64,000 bases of DNA from JAHCJI01 sp044440025. GTDB taxonomy: Bacteria; Planctomycetota; Phycisphaerae; Phycisphaerales; UBA1924. The notes under the pieces are model-generated. The model was given only the letters and a program-made list of their open reading frames with translations, searched no databases and was not told the DNA's origin. This document shows positions 18,955-27,533 of this stretch, in pieces (position 1 is the first letter of the stretch; every line of letters begins with the position of its first letter). The stretch is taken from positions 6,192 to 70,191 of the forward strand of contig JBITAF010000033.1 of the NCBI GenBank assembly GCA_044440025.1. The letters are read 5' to 3'. The translations under genes were made by a program, and so were the position numbers.

Positions 18955-21495
18955 TTGCGGCGGCCAACTGCTGTACTGTCCGGGGCTTTGGGAACAGCGC
19001 GCACAACCTGGGGATTCCACGCCGGGCGTCTGGCCCGCGGGCTGGCTGTGGCGGTGCTGCTGGCCGCCGCGGGTGGTGCGCACGCCCAGGCGCCCACGGC
19101 CGATCAGGATTCCCTCGAGCAGGTCACCGGGCCGCTTGCCGAGCTGGCCGACCGGCGCGTGCGGGCCATCGTGCTGCGTCAGCCGGCCGACAACGGCGCG
19201 TTCGCGCCGCTGGAGCCCACGCTTGAGACTATGGCGCGTCAGCAGATCCGAACGGCTGCGGGCTCGGCCCTTGATCCCCAGATGCTGCTTCGCGACCGGC
19301 GGACGCTGGACCGGCTTGGGCGGTTCCGGCGGATCGTGGTCGAGGCGGTGCCCCAGGACGACGGGTCGGTGGTGGTGGTGTTCACGCTGGACCCCCAGCC
19401 GCTGATCTTCGTGGTGCAGCCGGTGGGCAACCGGGCGCTGAGCGACCAGAAGATCTCGGCGCTGACCGAGGTGCTGGTGCTCAACCCGGTCGACCCGGTG
19501 CTGATCCAGAACGTGGCGCGCGATATCGAGCGTGCCTACGCGCTGGAGGGCTACACCGAGGCGCAGGTGACCGCCGATCTGTCGGAGATCGAGCAGACCG
19601 GTCAGCTCTTCCTGCGCGTGCGCGAGGGCAGCCGCCTGCGCGTCACGGGCGTGCGGTTCGAGGGCAACGAGGTGTTCAGCGACCGGCAGCTCCGCTCGCA
19701 GGTCGATCTGGCGACGTACAAGCCCGTGTTCGAGAAGGGACGCTTCGACGAGGCCCAGGCCGAGGCCGACGTGCAGGCGCTGCTGCGGTTCTATCGCGAC
19801 CGCGGGTACATCGACGTGCGGGCGGGCTGGCAGCGCATCGACGCGCCCAACAACCGCGAGGTCATCGTGGTGTACCACGTGTCCGAGGGCGAGCGGTACA
19901 CCGTGCGCGATGTGCTTGTCGAGTACGCCGACCAGGGCGTGGTGGACGGCTTCGTGCCCCGCCTGAGCCCCGAGCAGGTGCGCGGGCTGATGAGCATCAA
20001 GACCGGGGACGTCTACAACGCCTCGCTCATCCAGCGGGGGGTGGACGACATCTACGCCGCACTGACGCGCATGGGCTACACCACCTGCGTGGTGCAGACC
20101 GAGGACCTGACCGACGCCCAGGAGAACCTGGTCGACCTGCGCGTCCAGATCCGCCAGGGCCCGGCCAGCCGCGTCGGGCTCATCAACGTCATCGGCAACC
20201 AGATCACCCAGATCCGCGTGGTCATGCGGTACATCGAGCTCGAGCCGGACACCCCCGCGGACATCCACGAGCGGGTGCCGGTCGAGGACTCGGCCGGCCA
20301 GCGCACGCGCGAGCAGCTCGAGCAGACGCGGTTCTTCGGCCCCCTGGCCCGCCCGGACATCCGCGTGGTGCTGCAGGACCCCACCGGCCCGAGCAACCAC
20401 CGCGACATCCTCATCAGCCTGGAGGAGGCCCGCACGGCCAACTTCGCCATCGGGGCGGCCCTGAGCAGCGATTCGGGCGTCATCGGCCAGCTCAGCATCA
20501 GCGAGAGCAACTTCGACATCACCGACTGGCCCGAGAGCTTCGACGAGTTCATCGGGCGGCGGTCGTTCCGCGGCGGCGGGCAGCGCGCGTCGATCAGCCT
20601 CCAGCCGGGCACCATCAGCGAACGCTACCAGGTGTCCTTCGGCGAGCCCCAGCTGCTGGAGAGCAACTACAGCCTGGACACCAGCGGCTACTACCGCTCC
20701 TTCGACTTTGACGACTTCGACGAGGCGCGCGTGGGCGGCACGCTGGCCCTGGGCCGGGCCTTCGGCAGCCAGTGGCGGGCCGGGCTGTCCACCAGGCTCG
20801 AGCAGGTGCGCATCAGCGACATCCAGCCCGACCGCCCGGTGGATCTGTTCGACTCCAGCGGCACCAGCCTCATCGACGTGCTGGGGCTCACGCTCTCGCG
20901 CTCCAGCTTCGACCACCCCTACCTGCCCACGCGCGGCTCGGCCCTGCGCGTCAGCCTCGAGCAGGCCGGCATCCTCACCGACGACTGGGACTTCACCCGC
21001 CTGCGGGGCAGCGGCGTGGTCTACGTGCCCATCCAGGAGGACTTCCTGGGCCGCGCCACGGTGGCCAACTTCTCGGGCCGCTTCGGCTACATCCCCGATT
21101 CCCCGGACGACGTGCCCATCTTCGAGCGGCTCAACGCGGGGGGGGCCAACTTCCGCGGCTTCGGCGTGCGCGGCATCGGGCCGGTGGGCGTGCGCAACGA
21201 CACGGGGCAGCTGGGCGGCGACCAGGTGGGCGGCACGTGGGAGCTGTACCTGGGCGCCGAGATCCAGCAGCCCATCTTCAACGAGAACTTCCGGCTGGTC
21301 TTCTTCACCGACATGGGCACGGTCACCAACCGCCCGGGCTTTGACCACTGGCGCCTCAGCGTGGGCACCGGCCTGCGCCTGACCGTGCCCGCGCTGACCC
21401 CCGTGCCGCTGGCCTTCGATTTTGGTTTCCCCGTGCTCAAGGAGCCCACCGACGACACGCGGATCTTCACGTTTACCGTTGAGGTGCCGTTCTAG
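18955..21495 (+). CDS. bamA: Outer-membrane protein assembly factor BamA
   Basis: Core of the BAM complex, which folds beta-barrels into the outer membrane. An exported N-terminus (LAVAVLLAAAGGAHAQ) is followed by several POTRA repeats (for example VQPVGNRALSDQKISALTE, VTGVRFEGNEVFSDRQLRSQV, RVGLINVIGNQITQIRVVMRY), then the Omp85/D15 barrel with the lid-lock motif as NFRGFGVRGIGPVG. The chain ends in a beta-signal with terminal Phe (FTFTVEVPF). The length of 846 residues is normal. The start is uncertain: a TTG at 18955 opens the frame, and a TTG near 18988 would also leave a signal peptide. Its presence shows a Gram-negative envelope. Confidence 0.93.
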   Translation: MRRPTAVLSGALGTARTTWGFHAGRLARGLAVAVLLAAAGGAHAQAPTADQDSLEQVTGPLAELADRRVRAIVLRQPADNGAFAPLEPTLETMARQQIRTAAGSALDPQMLLRDRRTLDRLGRFRRIVVEAVPQDDGSVVVVFTLDPQPLIFVVQPVGNRALSDQKISALTEVLVLNPVDPVLIQNVARDIERAYALEGYTEAQVTADLSEIEQTGQLFLRVREGSRLRVTGVRFEGNEVFSDRQLRSQVDLATYKPVFEKGRFDEAQAEADVQALLRFYRDRGYIDVRAGWQRIDAPNNREVIVVYHVSEGERYTVRDVLVEYADQGVVDGFVPRLSPEQVRGLMSIKTGDVYNASLIQRGVDDIYAALTRMGYTTCVVQTEDLTDAQENLVDLRVQIRQGPASRVGLINVIGNQITQIRVVMRYIELEPDTPADIHERVPVEDSAGQRTREQLEQTRFFGPLARPDIRVVLQDPTGPSNHRDILISLEEARTANFAIGAALSSDSGVIGQLSISESNFDITDWPESFDEFIGRRSFRGGGQRASISLQPGTISERYQVSFGEPQLLESNYSLDTSGYYRSFDFDDFDEARVGGTLALGRAFGSQWRAGLSTRLEQVRISDIQPDRPVDLFDSSGTSLIDVLGLTLSRSSFDHPYLPTRGSALRVSLEQAGILTDDWDFTRLRGSGVVYVPIQEDFLGRATVANFSGRFGYIPDSPDDVPIFERLNAGGANFRGFGVRGIGPVGVRNDTGQLGGDQVGGTWELYLGAEIQQPIFNENFRLVFFTDMGTVTNRPGFDHWRLSVGTGLRLTVPALTPVPLAFDFGFPVLKEPTDDTRIFTFTVEVPF

Positions 21496-21543
21496 AGCCT
21501 CCAGTCCCGCGCCGCCCTTCGCCAAGCCCCCATCGGAGATGCC

Positions 21544-22635
21544 ATGCCCCTGAACCACTACGTCACCCTGGGCCGCAGCGGCCTGCGCGTGAGCCCGTTC
21601 TGCCTTGGAACGATGACCTTCGGCAAGGAGTGGGGCTGGGGCAGCGACGTTCAGACCTCCAACAAGGTCATCACGACGTTCCTCGACGCGGGCGGCAACT
21701 TCCTGGACACCGCCAACATGTACACCAAGGGCCACAGCGAGGTGGTCATCGGCGACTACTTCCACGGCGGCCCGGGTGACGGCAAGCGCGACCGCGTGGT
21801 CATCGCCACCAAGTTCCTTGGCAACATGTACATGGGCGACCCCAACGGCGGCGGTGCCTCGCGCAAGACCATCTACGAGAGCTGCGAGCAGAGCCTGCGG
21901 CGTCTCAAGACCGACTACATCGACCTCTACTGGATGCACTTCCACGACACGCACACGCCCATCGACGAGACGATGCGCGCGCTCGATGACCTGGTACGCT
22001 CAGGAAAAGTTCGTTACATCGGCTTCAGCGACACGCCCGCGTGGAAGGTCGTGCAGGCCCAGTACGAGGCGATCTTCCGCAGCTGGTCGCCGCTGATCGC
22101 CCTGCAGATCGAGTACTCGCTGCTGGAGCGCACGGTCGAGCATGATCTCATGCCCATGGCTCGCGAGATGGGCCTGGGCGTCACGCCGTGGAGCCCGATC
22201 AAGGGCGGCATCCTCAGCGGCAAGTACACCCGCGAGAACACGCCCAAGGAGGGCGAGGGCCGGTATAAGGAGGACAGCCGGTACCTCACCGAGAAGACGT
22301 TCAAGATCGTCGACGCGCTGATCGAGATCGGCAAGGCGCACGACGCGAGCGCCGCGCAGGTCGCCTTCAAGTGGGTGCAGGACCGCGAGGGCGTGGCCTC
22401 CACCATCATCGGCGCGCGGAAGCTCGACCAGCTCGAGGACAACCTGAAGGCCCTGGACCTGGAGCTGACCGAGGACGAGACCAAGCGGCTCGACGAGCTG
22501 AGCGCCCCCGACCCGATCTTCCCCCACTCGTTCCTGGCGGGCATCCACAACGCCATCCAGGGCGGCACGACGGTTAACGGCGTGCCGAGCGAGGCGCCCA
22601 AGATGGCCCCCCAATCCGACGACGAGCGCTGGTAG
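21544..22635 (+). CDS. Aldo/keto reductase
   Basis: An NADPH-dependent oxidoreductase of 363 residues with the (beta/alpha)8 AKR fold. The catalytic tetrad reads Asp55 and Tyr60 (FLDTANMY), Lys90 (VVIATKF) and His132 (YWMHFHD). The C-terminal cofactor region has the VASTIIGARKLDQLEDNL segment of the YajO/Tas-like group. It starts 48 bases after bamA. The C-terminal 30 residues (IHNAIQGGTTVNGVPSEAPK) go beyond the barrel. The substrate is not evident from context. A 21-bp tandem array begins 43 bases after the stop. Confidence 0.94.
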   Translation: MPLNHYVTLGRSGLRVSPFCLGTMTFGKEWGWGSDVQTSNKVITTFLDAGGNFLDTANMYTKGHSEVVIGDYFHGGPGDGKRDRVVIATKFLGNMYMGDPNGGGASRKTIYESCEQSLRRLKTDYIDLYWMHFHDTHTPIDETMRALDDLVRSGKVRYIGFSDTPAWKVVQAQYEAIFRSWSPLIALQIEYSLLERTVEHDLMPMAREMGLGVTPWSPIKGGILSGKYTRENTPKEGEGRYKEDSRYLTEKTFKIVDALIEIGKAHDASAAQVAFKWVQDREGVASTIIGARKLDQLEDNLKALDLELTEDETKRLDELSAPDPIFPHSFLAGIHNAIQGGTTVNGVPSEAPKMAPQSDDERW

Positions 22636-22678
22636 GGGGCTCCGCTGCGCGGGTTCGGGTCGGACGCGGCCCAGGCCG

Positions 22679-23014
22679 GAGCAGAAACGGGCCAAGTCAG
22701 AGCAGACCTGGGGCAGGCCAGGGCAGACCCGGGTCAGGTCAGAGCGGACCTGGGCCAGGTCAGAGCAGACCTGGGTCATGTCAGAGCGGACCTGGGCCGG
22801 GTCAGAGCAGACCCGTGTCAGGTCAGAGCAGGCCTGGGTCGGGTCAGAGCAGACCTGGGGCAAGTCAGAGCAGACCTGGGTCATGTCAGAGCAGACCTGG
22901 GCCGGGTCAGGGCAGACCTGGGTCATGTCAGAGCAGGCCTGGGCCGGGTCAGAGCAGACCTGGGGCAAGTCAGAGCAGACCTGGTCGAAGTCAGCGCAGG
23001 TCTGGCTCGCGCGG
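22679..23014. repeat. Array A: 16 tandem 21-bp repeats
   Basis: Sixteen head-to-tail units of exactly 21 bases, with no insertion or deletion across 336 bases. Most units begin GAGCAGACCTGGG and end GTCA; positions 14-17 vary (for example TCAT, CCGG, GCAA). The array lies between the convergent stops of the aldo/keto reductase and pyrC. Because 21 is a multiple of three, several frames are open on both strands, but none has a start context or composition of a real gene. Copies differ enough that the array is not a recent expansion of a single unit. The remainder of 22636-23058 is plain spacer. Confidence 0.97.
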
Positions 23015-23058
23015 GCACGGCGACGGCCGGAGAGGGCCCGAGAACCGGCGCGGGCCGC

Positions 23059-24396
23059 TCAGCCCAGCTCGTGGGCGAAGCGCGCCGGCGTCCCCCGGTG
23101 CATCGGGTCGAAGCGGCCGGCCTCGAACACCGTCCGCCCCCCGACGATCGTGCGGACGACCCTCCCCTTCAGCGTCTGGCCGTGCCAGGGGCTCCAGCGG
23201 CACTTGGTCAGCTGCTCGTCGTCCCGGACGGTGTGGGTCTTGTTGAGGTCGACCAGGGCCAGGTCGGCGTCGTAGCCGGGGATGATCGAGCCCTTGTTCA
23301 CGATGCGCCAGGTCTTCGCGGGCGCGGCGCACATCCAGTCGACGACCTGCTCGAGCGTGCAGCGGCCCCGGTGCATCGCCGTCAGCATGACGGCCAGCGA
23401 GTTCTCGACCGCCGGCATGCCGCTGGGGCTCTTGGGATAGGGCTGCTTCTTCTCTTCGAGGGTGTGCGGCGCGTGGTCGGTGGCGACGACTTCCAGGACA
23501 CCGTCGCGGAGTGCTTGCCATAAGGCGTCCACGTCGGCGCGCGTCTTGATCGAGGGGTTCATCTGGATGCGCGTGCCCAGGCGGTCGTAGTCGTCGACCG
23601 TAAACCACAAATGGTGCGTGCACGCCTCGGCGGTGATGATGCCCGGATGGCTCTCGTGCGCGGCGGCGATCAATGGGATCTCGTCGGCGGTCGAGACGTG
23701 CAGCACGTGGAAGCGGTGCTGGTGCCGCGTGGCCAGGTCGATGGCGCGGGCCGTCGAGATGCGCGCGGCGGCGTGGTCGCGGATCTTGGAGTGATCGTGG
23801 ACCGTGGTGCCGCCGCCGAGCCGTTCCGAGTTCGCCCGCACCGTCGCCTCGTCCTCGCAGTGGGCGGTCAGGGGCAGCGTGGTTTCGGCGAAGATGCGTT
23901 CGAGGGCCTCCTGCTGGTCGACCAGGAGATCGCCCGTGCTCGAGCCGATGAAGATCTTGATGCCCGGCGTCCGCGTGGCGGTCTTGAGGTCCTCGATGTT
24001 GTCGGGCGTGGCGCCGATGTAGAAGCCGTAGTTCACCACGCACCTGTCGGCGGCCAGTTCGAGCTTGTGGTCCACGCCCGCCTGCGTGATGGCATTCGGA
24101 ACAGTATTGGGCATCTCCAGGAAGGTCGTGACCCCGCCCTTGGCGCAGGCGAGGCTGGCGGTGTGCAGGTTCTCCTTGTGCGTCATGCCCGGCTCGCGGA
24201 AGTGCACCTGGTCGTCGATGACGCCGGGGATCAGGTGCAGGCCTGCCGCGTCGATGACCTCGTCGGCGTGGGCGGATGGCGCGGGGTCGATGTCGAGGAT
24301 GGCCCCATGGCCAAGGAGGACCGAGGCGCGGCGCGTGCCATCGGGCAGCACGCAAATGGCGTTGATGATGCGGACTCTGGCGGCGGTGGGGGGCAT
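23059..24396 (-). CDS. pyrC: Dihydroorotase
   Basis: Closes carbamoyl-aspartate to dihydroorotate in pyrimidine synthesis. A 445-residue amidohydrolase with the carboxy-lysine strand (IKIFIGSSTG), the HCEDE motif, LHVST, the ATDHAPHTLEEK motif with the catalytic Asp, and the C-terminal NPAK-like stretch (APAKTWRI). The usual first metal motif HxH-x-RxPG appears as DDQVHFREPG, with Gln in place of the first His. My recollection is that a QVH form also occurs in Bacteroidota-type enzymes, so it need not mean loss of function. The gene is divergent from map, with 57 bases between starts. Confidence 0.92.
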   Translation of the reverse strand: MPPTAARVRIINAICVLPDGTRRASVLLGHGAILDIDPAPSAHADEVIDAAGLHLIPGVIDDQVHFREPGMTHKENLHTASLACAKGGVTTFLEMPNTVPNAITQAGVDHKLELAADRCVVNYGFYIGATPDNIEDLKTATRTPGIKIFIGSSTGDLLVDQQEALERIFAETTLPLTAHCEDEATVRANSERLGGGTTVHDHSKIRDHAAARISTARAIDLATRHQHRFHVLHVSTADEIPLIAAAHESHPGIITAEACTHHLWFTVDDYDRLGTRIQMNPSIKTRADVDALWQALRDGVLEVVATDHAPHTLEEKKQPYPKSPSGMPAVENSLAVMLTAMHRGRCTLEQVVDWMCAAPAKTWRIVNKGSIIPGYDADLALVDLNKTHTVRDDEQLTKCRWSPWHGQTLKGRVVRTIVGGRTVFEAGRFDPMHRGTPARFAHELG

Positions 24397-24453
24397 GGTC
24401 GTTCCTTGGTCGGGGCGTGGGATCGACCTAGGCTAGCCAAGAGGAACGCGATC

Positions 24454-25302
24454 ATGGCACCCACAACCCGGCGAAAGAGCGCCCAGCCCCCGATTACCGA
24501 CGCCCAGATCGAGCTGGCCGCCCAGGCCGCGCGGTGCGTGGTCGAGACCCACGAGGCCATCGTCGGCTTCCTGAAGCACGGCCAGACGCTCGCCGAGATC
24601 GACCGATTCGTGGGCGAGACCCTGGCGAAGATGGGCGCCAAGAGCTGCTTCAAGGGCTACCGCGCCGGCCGCCACCCGCCCTTCCCCGCCCACGCATGCC
24701 TGAGCGTGAACGAGACGGTCGTCCACGGCCACCCGGGCAGCCACCAGGCGCCCCTGAAGGAGGGCGACGTCCTGAAGGTTGACATCGGCGTGAGCAAGCA
24801 GGGCTGGATCGGCGACGCGGCGTACACCTACAGCTTCGGCCAGCCCGACGAGACCACCCGCGCGCTCATGGACTGCGGCAAGGAGGCCCTGCGCCTGGGC
24901 ATCGAGGCCATGCAGCCCGGGGCCGAGCTCGTCGAGTGGGCCCGGGCCATCCAGCACCACGTCGAGAAGGTTTGTAAGTTCCACATGGTGCGGGGCTTGG
25001 GCGGCCACGGCTATGGCCGCACGCTGCACGCCCCGCCGTTTATCTCGAATACCGTCCCGGCCGTGGCCGCGCTCGAGTGGCGCGAGGCGCACCACAAGTT
25101 CACCCCCGGCATGCTGCTGGCCGTCGAGCCCATGATCGCCGTGGGCACCGGCCGGATCACCCAGCACGGCAACGCCTGGCCGCTGGATATTGCCGATGGA
25201 AGCCAGAGCGTGCACTACGAGGCCGACGTCCTGATTACCGAGGACGGCCCCAGGAACCTGACCGCCGGGCTCGAGCAACTGCCCGACGTTATATCCAGGT
25301 AG
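24454..25302 (+). CDS. map: Methionine aminopeptidase
   Basis: Removes the initiator methionine from new proteins. At 282 residues it has all five metal ligands of the pita-bread fold: Asp110 (KVDIGV), Asp121 (GDAAYTY), His185 (GGHGYGRTLH), Glu225 (AVEPMIAVG) and Glu256 (VHYEADVLIT), with substrate His91 in VVHGHPG. The last ligand motif has Glu-Ala-Asp in place of the common Glu-His-Thr. The ATG at 24454 follows an AGAGGA ribosome site and gives a 15-residue basic arm. It is a type I enzyme without an SH3-like N-terminal extension. Most bacteria place map near secY or infA; here it is next to pyrC and elbB. Confidence 0.95.
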   Translation: MAPTTRRKSAQPPITDAQIELAAQAARCVVETHEAIVGFLKHGQTLAEIDRFVGETLAKMGAKSCFKGYRAGRHPPFPAHACLSVNETVVHGHPGSHQAPLKEGDVLKVDIGVSKQGWIGDAAYTYSFGQPDETTRALMDCGKEALRLGIEAMQPGAELVEWARAIQHHVEKVCKFHMVRGLGGHGYGRTLHAPPFISNTVPAVAALEWREAHHKFTPGMLLAVEPMIAVGTGRITQHGNAWPLDIADGSQSVHYEADVLITEDGPRNLTAGLEQLPDVISR

Positions 25303-25372
25303 CGGGGTGCAACGCCGCCACGGCCATCGCGGTATACGCCTGCGGAGCAAGGAGCAAACGAAGGAGGCGATG

Positions 25373-26044
25373 ATGCCGAAGGTCGGAGTGATCCTCAGCG
25401 GGTGCGGCGTGTACGACGGGTCGGAGATCCACGAGGCGGTGGCCGTGCTGCACGCGCTGGACCGCCACGGCGCCCAGGCGGTGTGCCTGGCCCCGGAGAT
25501 GGAACTCGAGGAGATCAACCACCTCAACCAGCAGCCCACCGGCAAGAAGCGCAGCGTGTTGATGGAGGCCGCCCGCATCGCCCGCGGCGACGTCACGCCC
25601 CTGGCCAAGGTCAAGGGAAGCGACTTCGACGCCATCGTGCTGCCGGGCGGGTTCGGGGCGGCCAAGAACCTGTGCGACTTTGCCAGCAAGGGGCCCGACT
25701 GCACCGTGAACGAGCAGGTCGCCCGCGTGCTCAAGGAAGCCCAGCAGGCCGGCCGGCCGCTGGGCTTTGCGTGCATCAGCCCGGCCGTCGCAGCCCGCGT
25801 CTTCGGCAAGGACCTGGGTCCCAACCTGACCATCGGCCGCGACAAGGGCACGGCCGACGGGCTAGAGGCCATGGGCGCGACCCACCAGAACTGCGAGGGC
25901 GACGGCATCGTCGTGGACAACCGCCACCGCATCGTCTCGACCCCCGCCTACATGTGCGACCAGCCCATCGGGGCGGTCTTCACGGGCATCGGCGCGATGG
26001 TGGACAAGGTGATGGAGATGGTTCAGCAGCCGGCGGCGGTGTAG
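25373..26044 (+). CDS. elbB: Isoprenoid biosynthesis glyoxalase ElbB
   Basis: A DJ-1/PfpI superfamily protein of 223 residues. The opening KVGVILSGCGVYDGSEIHEAV matches E. coli ElbB, and the nucleophile elbow FACISPAVAARVFG carries the conserved Cys. ElbB has glyoxalase activity in vitro and was named for a link to isoprenoid synthesis; the physiological role is unclear. Two ATGs are adjacent at 25370 and 25373. The AAGGAGG ribosome site at 25361-25367 leaves two bases to the first and five to the second, so 25373 is preferred. The next gene starts five bases after the stop. Confidence 0.93.
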   Translation: MPKVGVILSGCGVYDGSEIHEAVAVLHALDRHGAQAVCLAPEMELEEINHLNQQPTGKKRSVLMEAARIARGDVTPLAKVKGSDFDAIVLPGGFGAAKNLCDFASKGPDCTVNEQVARVLKEAQQAGRPLGFACISPAVAARVFGKDLGPNLTIGRDKGTADGLEAMGATHQNCEGDGIVVDNRHRIVSTPAYMCDQPIGAVFTGIGAMVDKVMEMVQQPAAV

Positions 26045-26048
26045 GGCG

Positions 26049-26720
26049 GTGGCCCTGCCCGCTCGGAAGCTCGTGCCGATCTGGGCGTGGGTGCTGGCGA
26101 TCGCCGCGGCAGTTGCATGGGCGGTGGGTGTTCCCATAGCCGTTGCACTCCTGCAAGACTATTCGTACTGGAGCCGCACGAGGTCGGCCGAGCCGGCGGC
26201 CATGCCGTCCTGGCTGGTGGGCCGCAACGCGCACACGCCGACGTCCGCTGAGTATGCGTTGCCCGGTTCGCTCGTGCGAAGGTACGAGCGGCAGGCCACC
26301 ACGACCTGGCGCAACGGCGAGTATGAAATGTTCTACGAAGAGGTCCAGTTCGGCTGGCCCTTCAAGTCGCTGATGGTCGGCAGCGTCGGTGCGCGGCACG
26401 TGTCGGGCACACCGCCGGCGACCGAACTCGAGTTCGTGACGGTCCTCGATGGTCGCGTTGGCTGGCGCAAGGGTCTCGTCCTTGGTCGTGGCTCAGGGGG
26501 CTCGCCGAAGGTCATCCCGCTCGCCCCGAAGTGGGGCTTGCTTGCCAACGTGCTCGTGGTCTGCGCTCCGATCTTGCTGGTTGTCGCCGGTTGGCGGTGG
26601 ATGACCGCGAAGCGGCGGCTTTCTGCCGGGCAATGCCCGAGTTGCGGCTACGAGGGCGTGGCATCCACCGGCTCATGCTCAGAGTGCGGATGGGGCGTAG
26701 CCGCCAGCCCCGCCCAATGA
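26049..26720 (+). CDS. Membrane protein with C-terminal zinc ribbon
   Basis: A 223-residue protein of unknown function. An N-terminal hydrophobic helix (about 10-33, IWAWVLAIAAAVAWAVGVPIAVALL) and a second at about 163-182 (VLVVCAPILLVVAGWRW) bracket an exported central domain. The C-terminus carries a zinc-ribbon pattern, CPSCGYEG then CSECGW. Similar membrane plus CPxCGY pairs are common in Phycisphaerae proteins (another is at 37939). The GTG start is five bases after elbB, suggesting co-transcription. A strong terminator follows directly. Confidence 0.75.
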   Translation: MALPARKLVPIWAWVLAIAAAVAWAVGVPIAVALLQDYSYWSRTRSAEPAAMPSWLVGRNAHTPTSAEYALPGSLVRRYERQATTTWRNGEYEMFYEEVQFGWPFKSLMVGSVGARHVSGTPPATELEFVTVLDGRVGWRKGLVLGRGSGGSPKVIPLAPKWGLLANVLVVCAPILLVVAGWRWMTAKRRLSAGQCPSCGYEGVASTGSCSECGWGVAASPAQ

Positions 26721-26746
26721 AAACGCCCGCTTCTCAGCGGGCGTTT
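26721..26746. terminator. Bidirectional hairpin terminator
   Basis: A 10-bp perfect stem (AAACGCCCGC at 26721-26730, GCGGGCGTTT at 26737-26746) with a TTCTCA loop. It begins at the base after the zinc-ribbon protein's stop and lies 4 bases from the 3' end of the convergent tRNA-Ser, so it can end both transcripts. The A and T runs within the stem serve as U-tracts on either strand. Confidence 0.88.
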
Positions 26747-26750
26747 CAAG

Positions 26751-26840
26751 CGGAGCGGGAGGGATTCGAACCCTCGGTACCGGTAAAACCAGTACACCGG
26801 ATTAGCAATCCGGCCCCTTCAGCCTCTCGGGCACCACTCC
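26751..26840 (-). tRNA. tRNA-Ser(GCU)
   Basis: A 90-base tRNA on the minus strand. The acceptor stem is GGAGTGG with CCGCTCC, the discriminator base is G, and the T arm is GAGGG-TTCGAAT-CCCTC. The anticodon loop reads CTGCTAA-like with anticodon GCT inside GGATT-GCT-AATCC. A long variable arm (GGTGTACTGG..) is present, as expected for a serine tRNA. The CCA end is not encoded. No integrase or duplicated tRNA 3' end is nearby, so it is not marking an integrated element. Confidence 0.95.
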
Positions 26841-26881
26841 GTGTGGCCGGGACATCGGCGTCCCGACGGGCCCGCATGGTA

Positions 26882-27496
26882 TCAGCCAGCCGGGGCCGCG
26901 TCATGCTTCCCAGTCGGATCGCTTTTGGCCACCTCTTGAGACAACCCCACGGCGGCCAGTTGCTGGCGGTACAGCCCCAGCGTGTCGTCGTCGAAGGCGC
27001 ACAGGATGATCCGCCCCAGGTGCGGGAGGGGGTCGGGCTGCTCGTCCGTGGGGGCGATGGCCCGTGCCAGCGTCCGCACGGCGATGATCGCCGCGTACTC
27101 GGCCGGGAAGCCGAACGTGCCGGTCGAGATGGCCGGGAAGGCGATCGAGGGGATCTTGCCCTTGCGGCAGAGCTCCAGGCAGGCCTGATAACACGCTGCC
27201 AGTGTGTCGTCCTCGCCGCTACGGCCGTTGACCCAGACCGGGCCCACGGTGTGGATCACGCAGCGGGCGGGCAACTCGAAGGCACGGGTCACCACGGCGT
27301 GCCCGGGCAGGCACCGCACGCCGGGGCGGATCTCGGGCAGGTCCAGGCAGGCGTCCTCGAGCCGGGGGCCGGCGGCCCGGTGGATGGCCCCGCATACCCC
27401 GCCACCGGGGGCCAGCATCTCGTTGGCCGCGTTGACGATCGCGTCGACGCGGAGCGTCGTGATGTCGTCTTGGATGGCCTCGATCACCGGCGCCAT
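26882..27496 (-). CDS. Macro domain protein (ADP-ribose-type hydrolase)
   Basis: A 204-residue macro domain similar to E. coli YmdB, which hydrolyses O-acetyl-ADP-ribose and removes ADP-ribose from proteins. Visible motifs are VDAIVNAANEMLAPGGGVCGAIHRAAG, the phosphate-binding loop, and IAFPAISTGTFGFP, the second loop that holds the distal ribose. ATG at 27496 is chosen; the open frame extends upstream over the next gene's end but with no start logic. The last 35 residues after the domain are unstructured. It lies downstream of the TylF-like gene on the same strand. Confidence 0.92.
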   Translation of the reverse strand: MAPVIEAIQDDITTLRVDAIVNAANEMLAPGGGVCGAIHRAAGPRLEDACLDLPEIRPGVRCLPGHAVVTRAFELPARCVIHTVGPVWVNGRSGEDDTLAACYQACLELCRKGKIPSIAFPAISTGTFGFPAEYAAIIAVRTLARAIAPTDEQPDPLPHLGRIILCAFDDDTLGLYRQQLAAVGLSQEVAKSDPTGKHDAAPAG

Positions 27497-27533
27497 AGGC
27501 TGCTCCGTCCCCTTTCGAGTGTGCACGAAAAGC

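Noticed and set aside
17509..21954. Minus-strand open frame of 1481 codons opposite bamA
   Set aside because: It is the antisense shadow of bamA and its neighbours in GC-rich DNA; it has no family resemblance and is rich in His, Gly and Ala as expected of a shadow frame.
22000..22968. Open frame with repeated CSDxxQV seven-residue units
   Set aside because: It is array A read in frame; 21 is a multiple of three so no stop appears. No ribosome site, no signal, and its other half is antisense to the aldo/keto reductase.
22679..23014. CRISPR array
   Set aside because: Units are contiguous 21-mers with no unique spacers, and no cas gene is nearby. The same holds for arrays B, C and D.
26751..26840. 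tRNA-Ser as attachment site of an integrated element
   Set aside because: No integrase, no repeat of the tRNA 3' end nearby, and the flanking genes are ordinary chromosomal genes.
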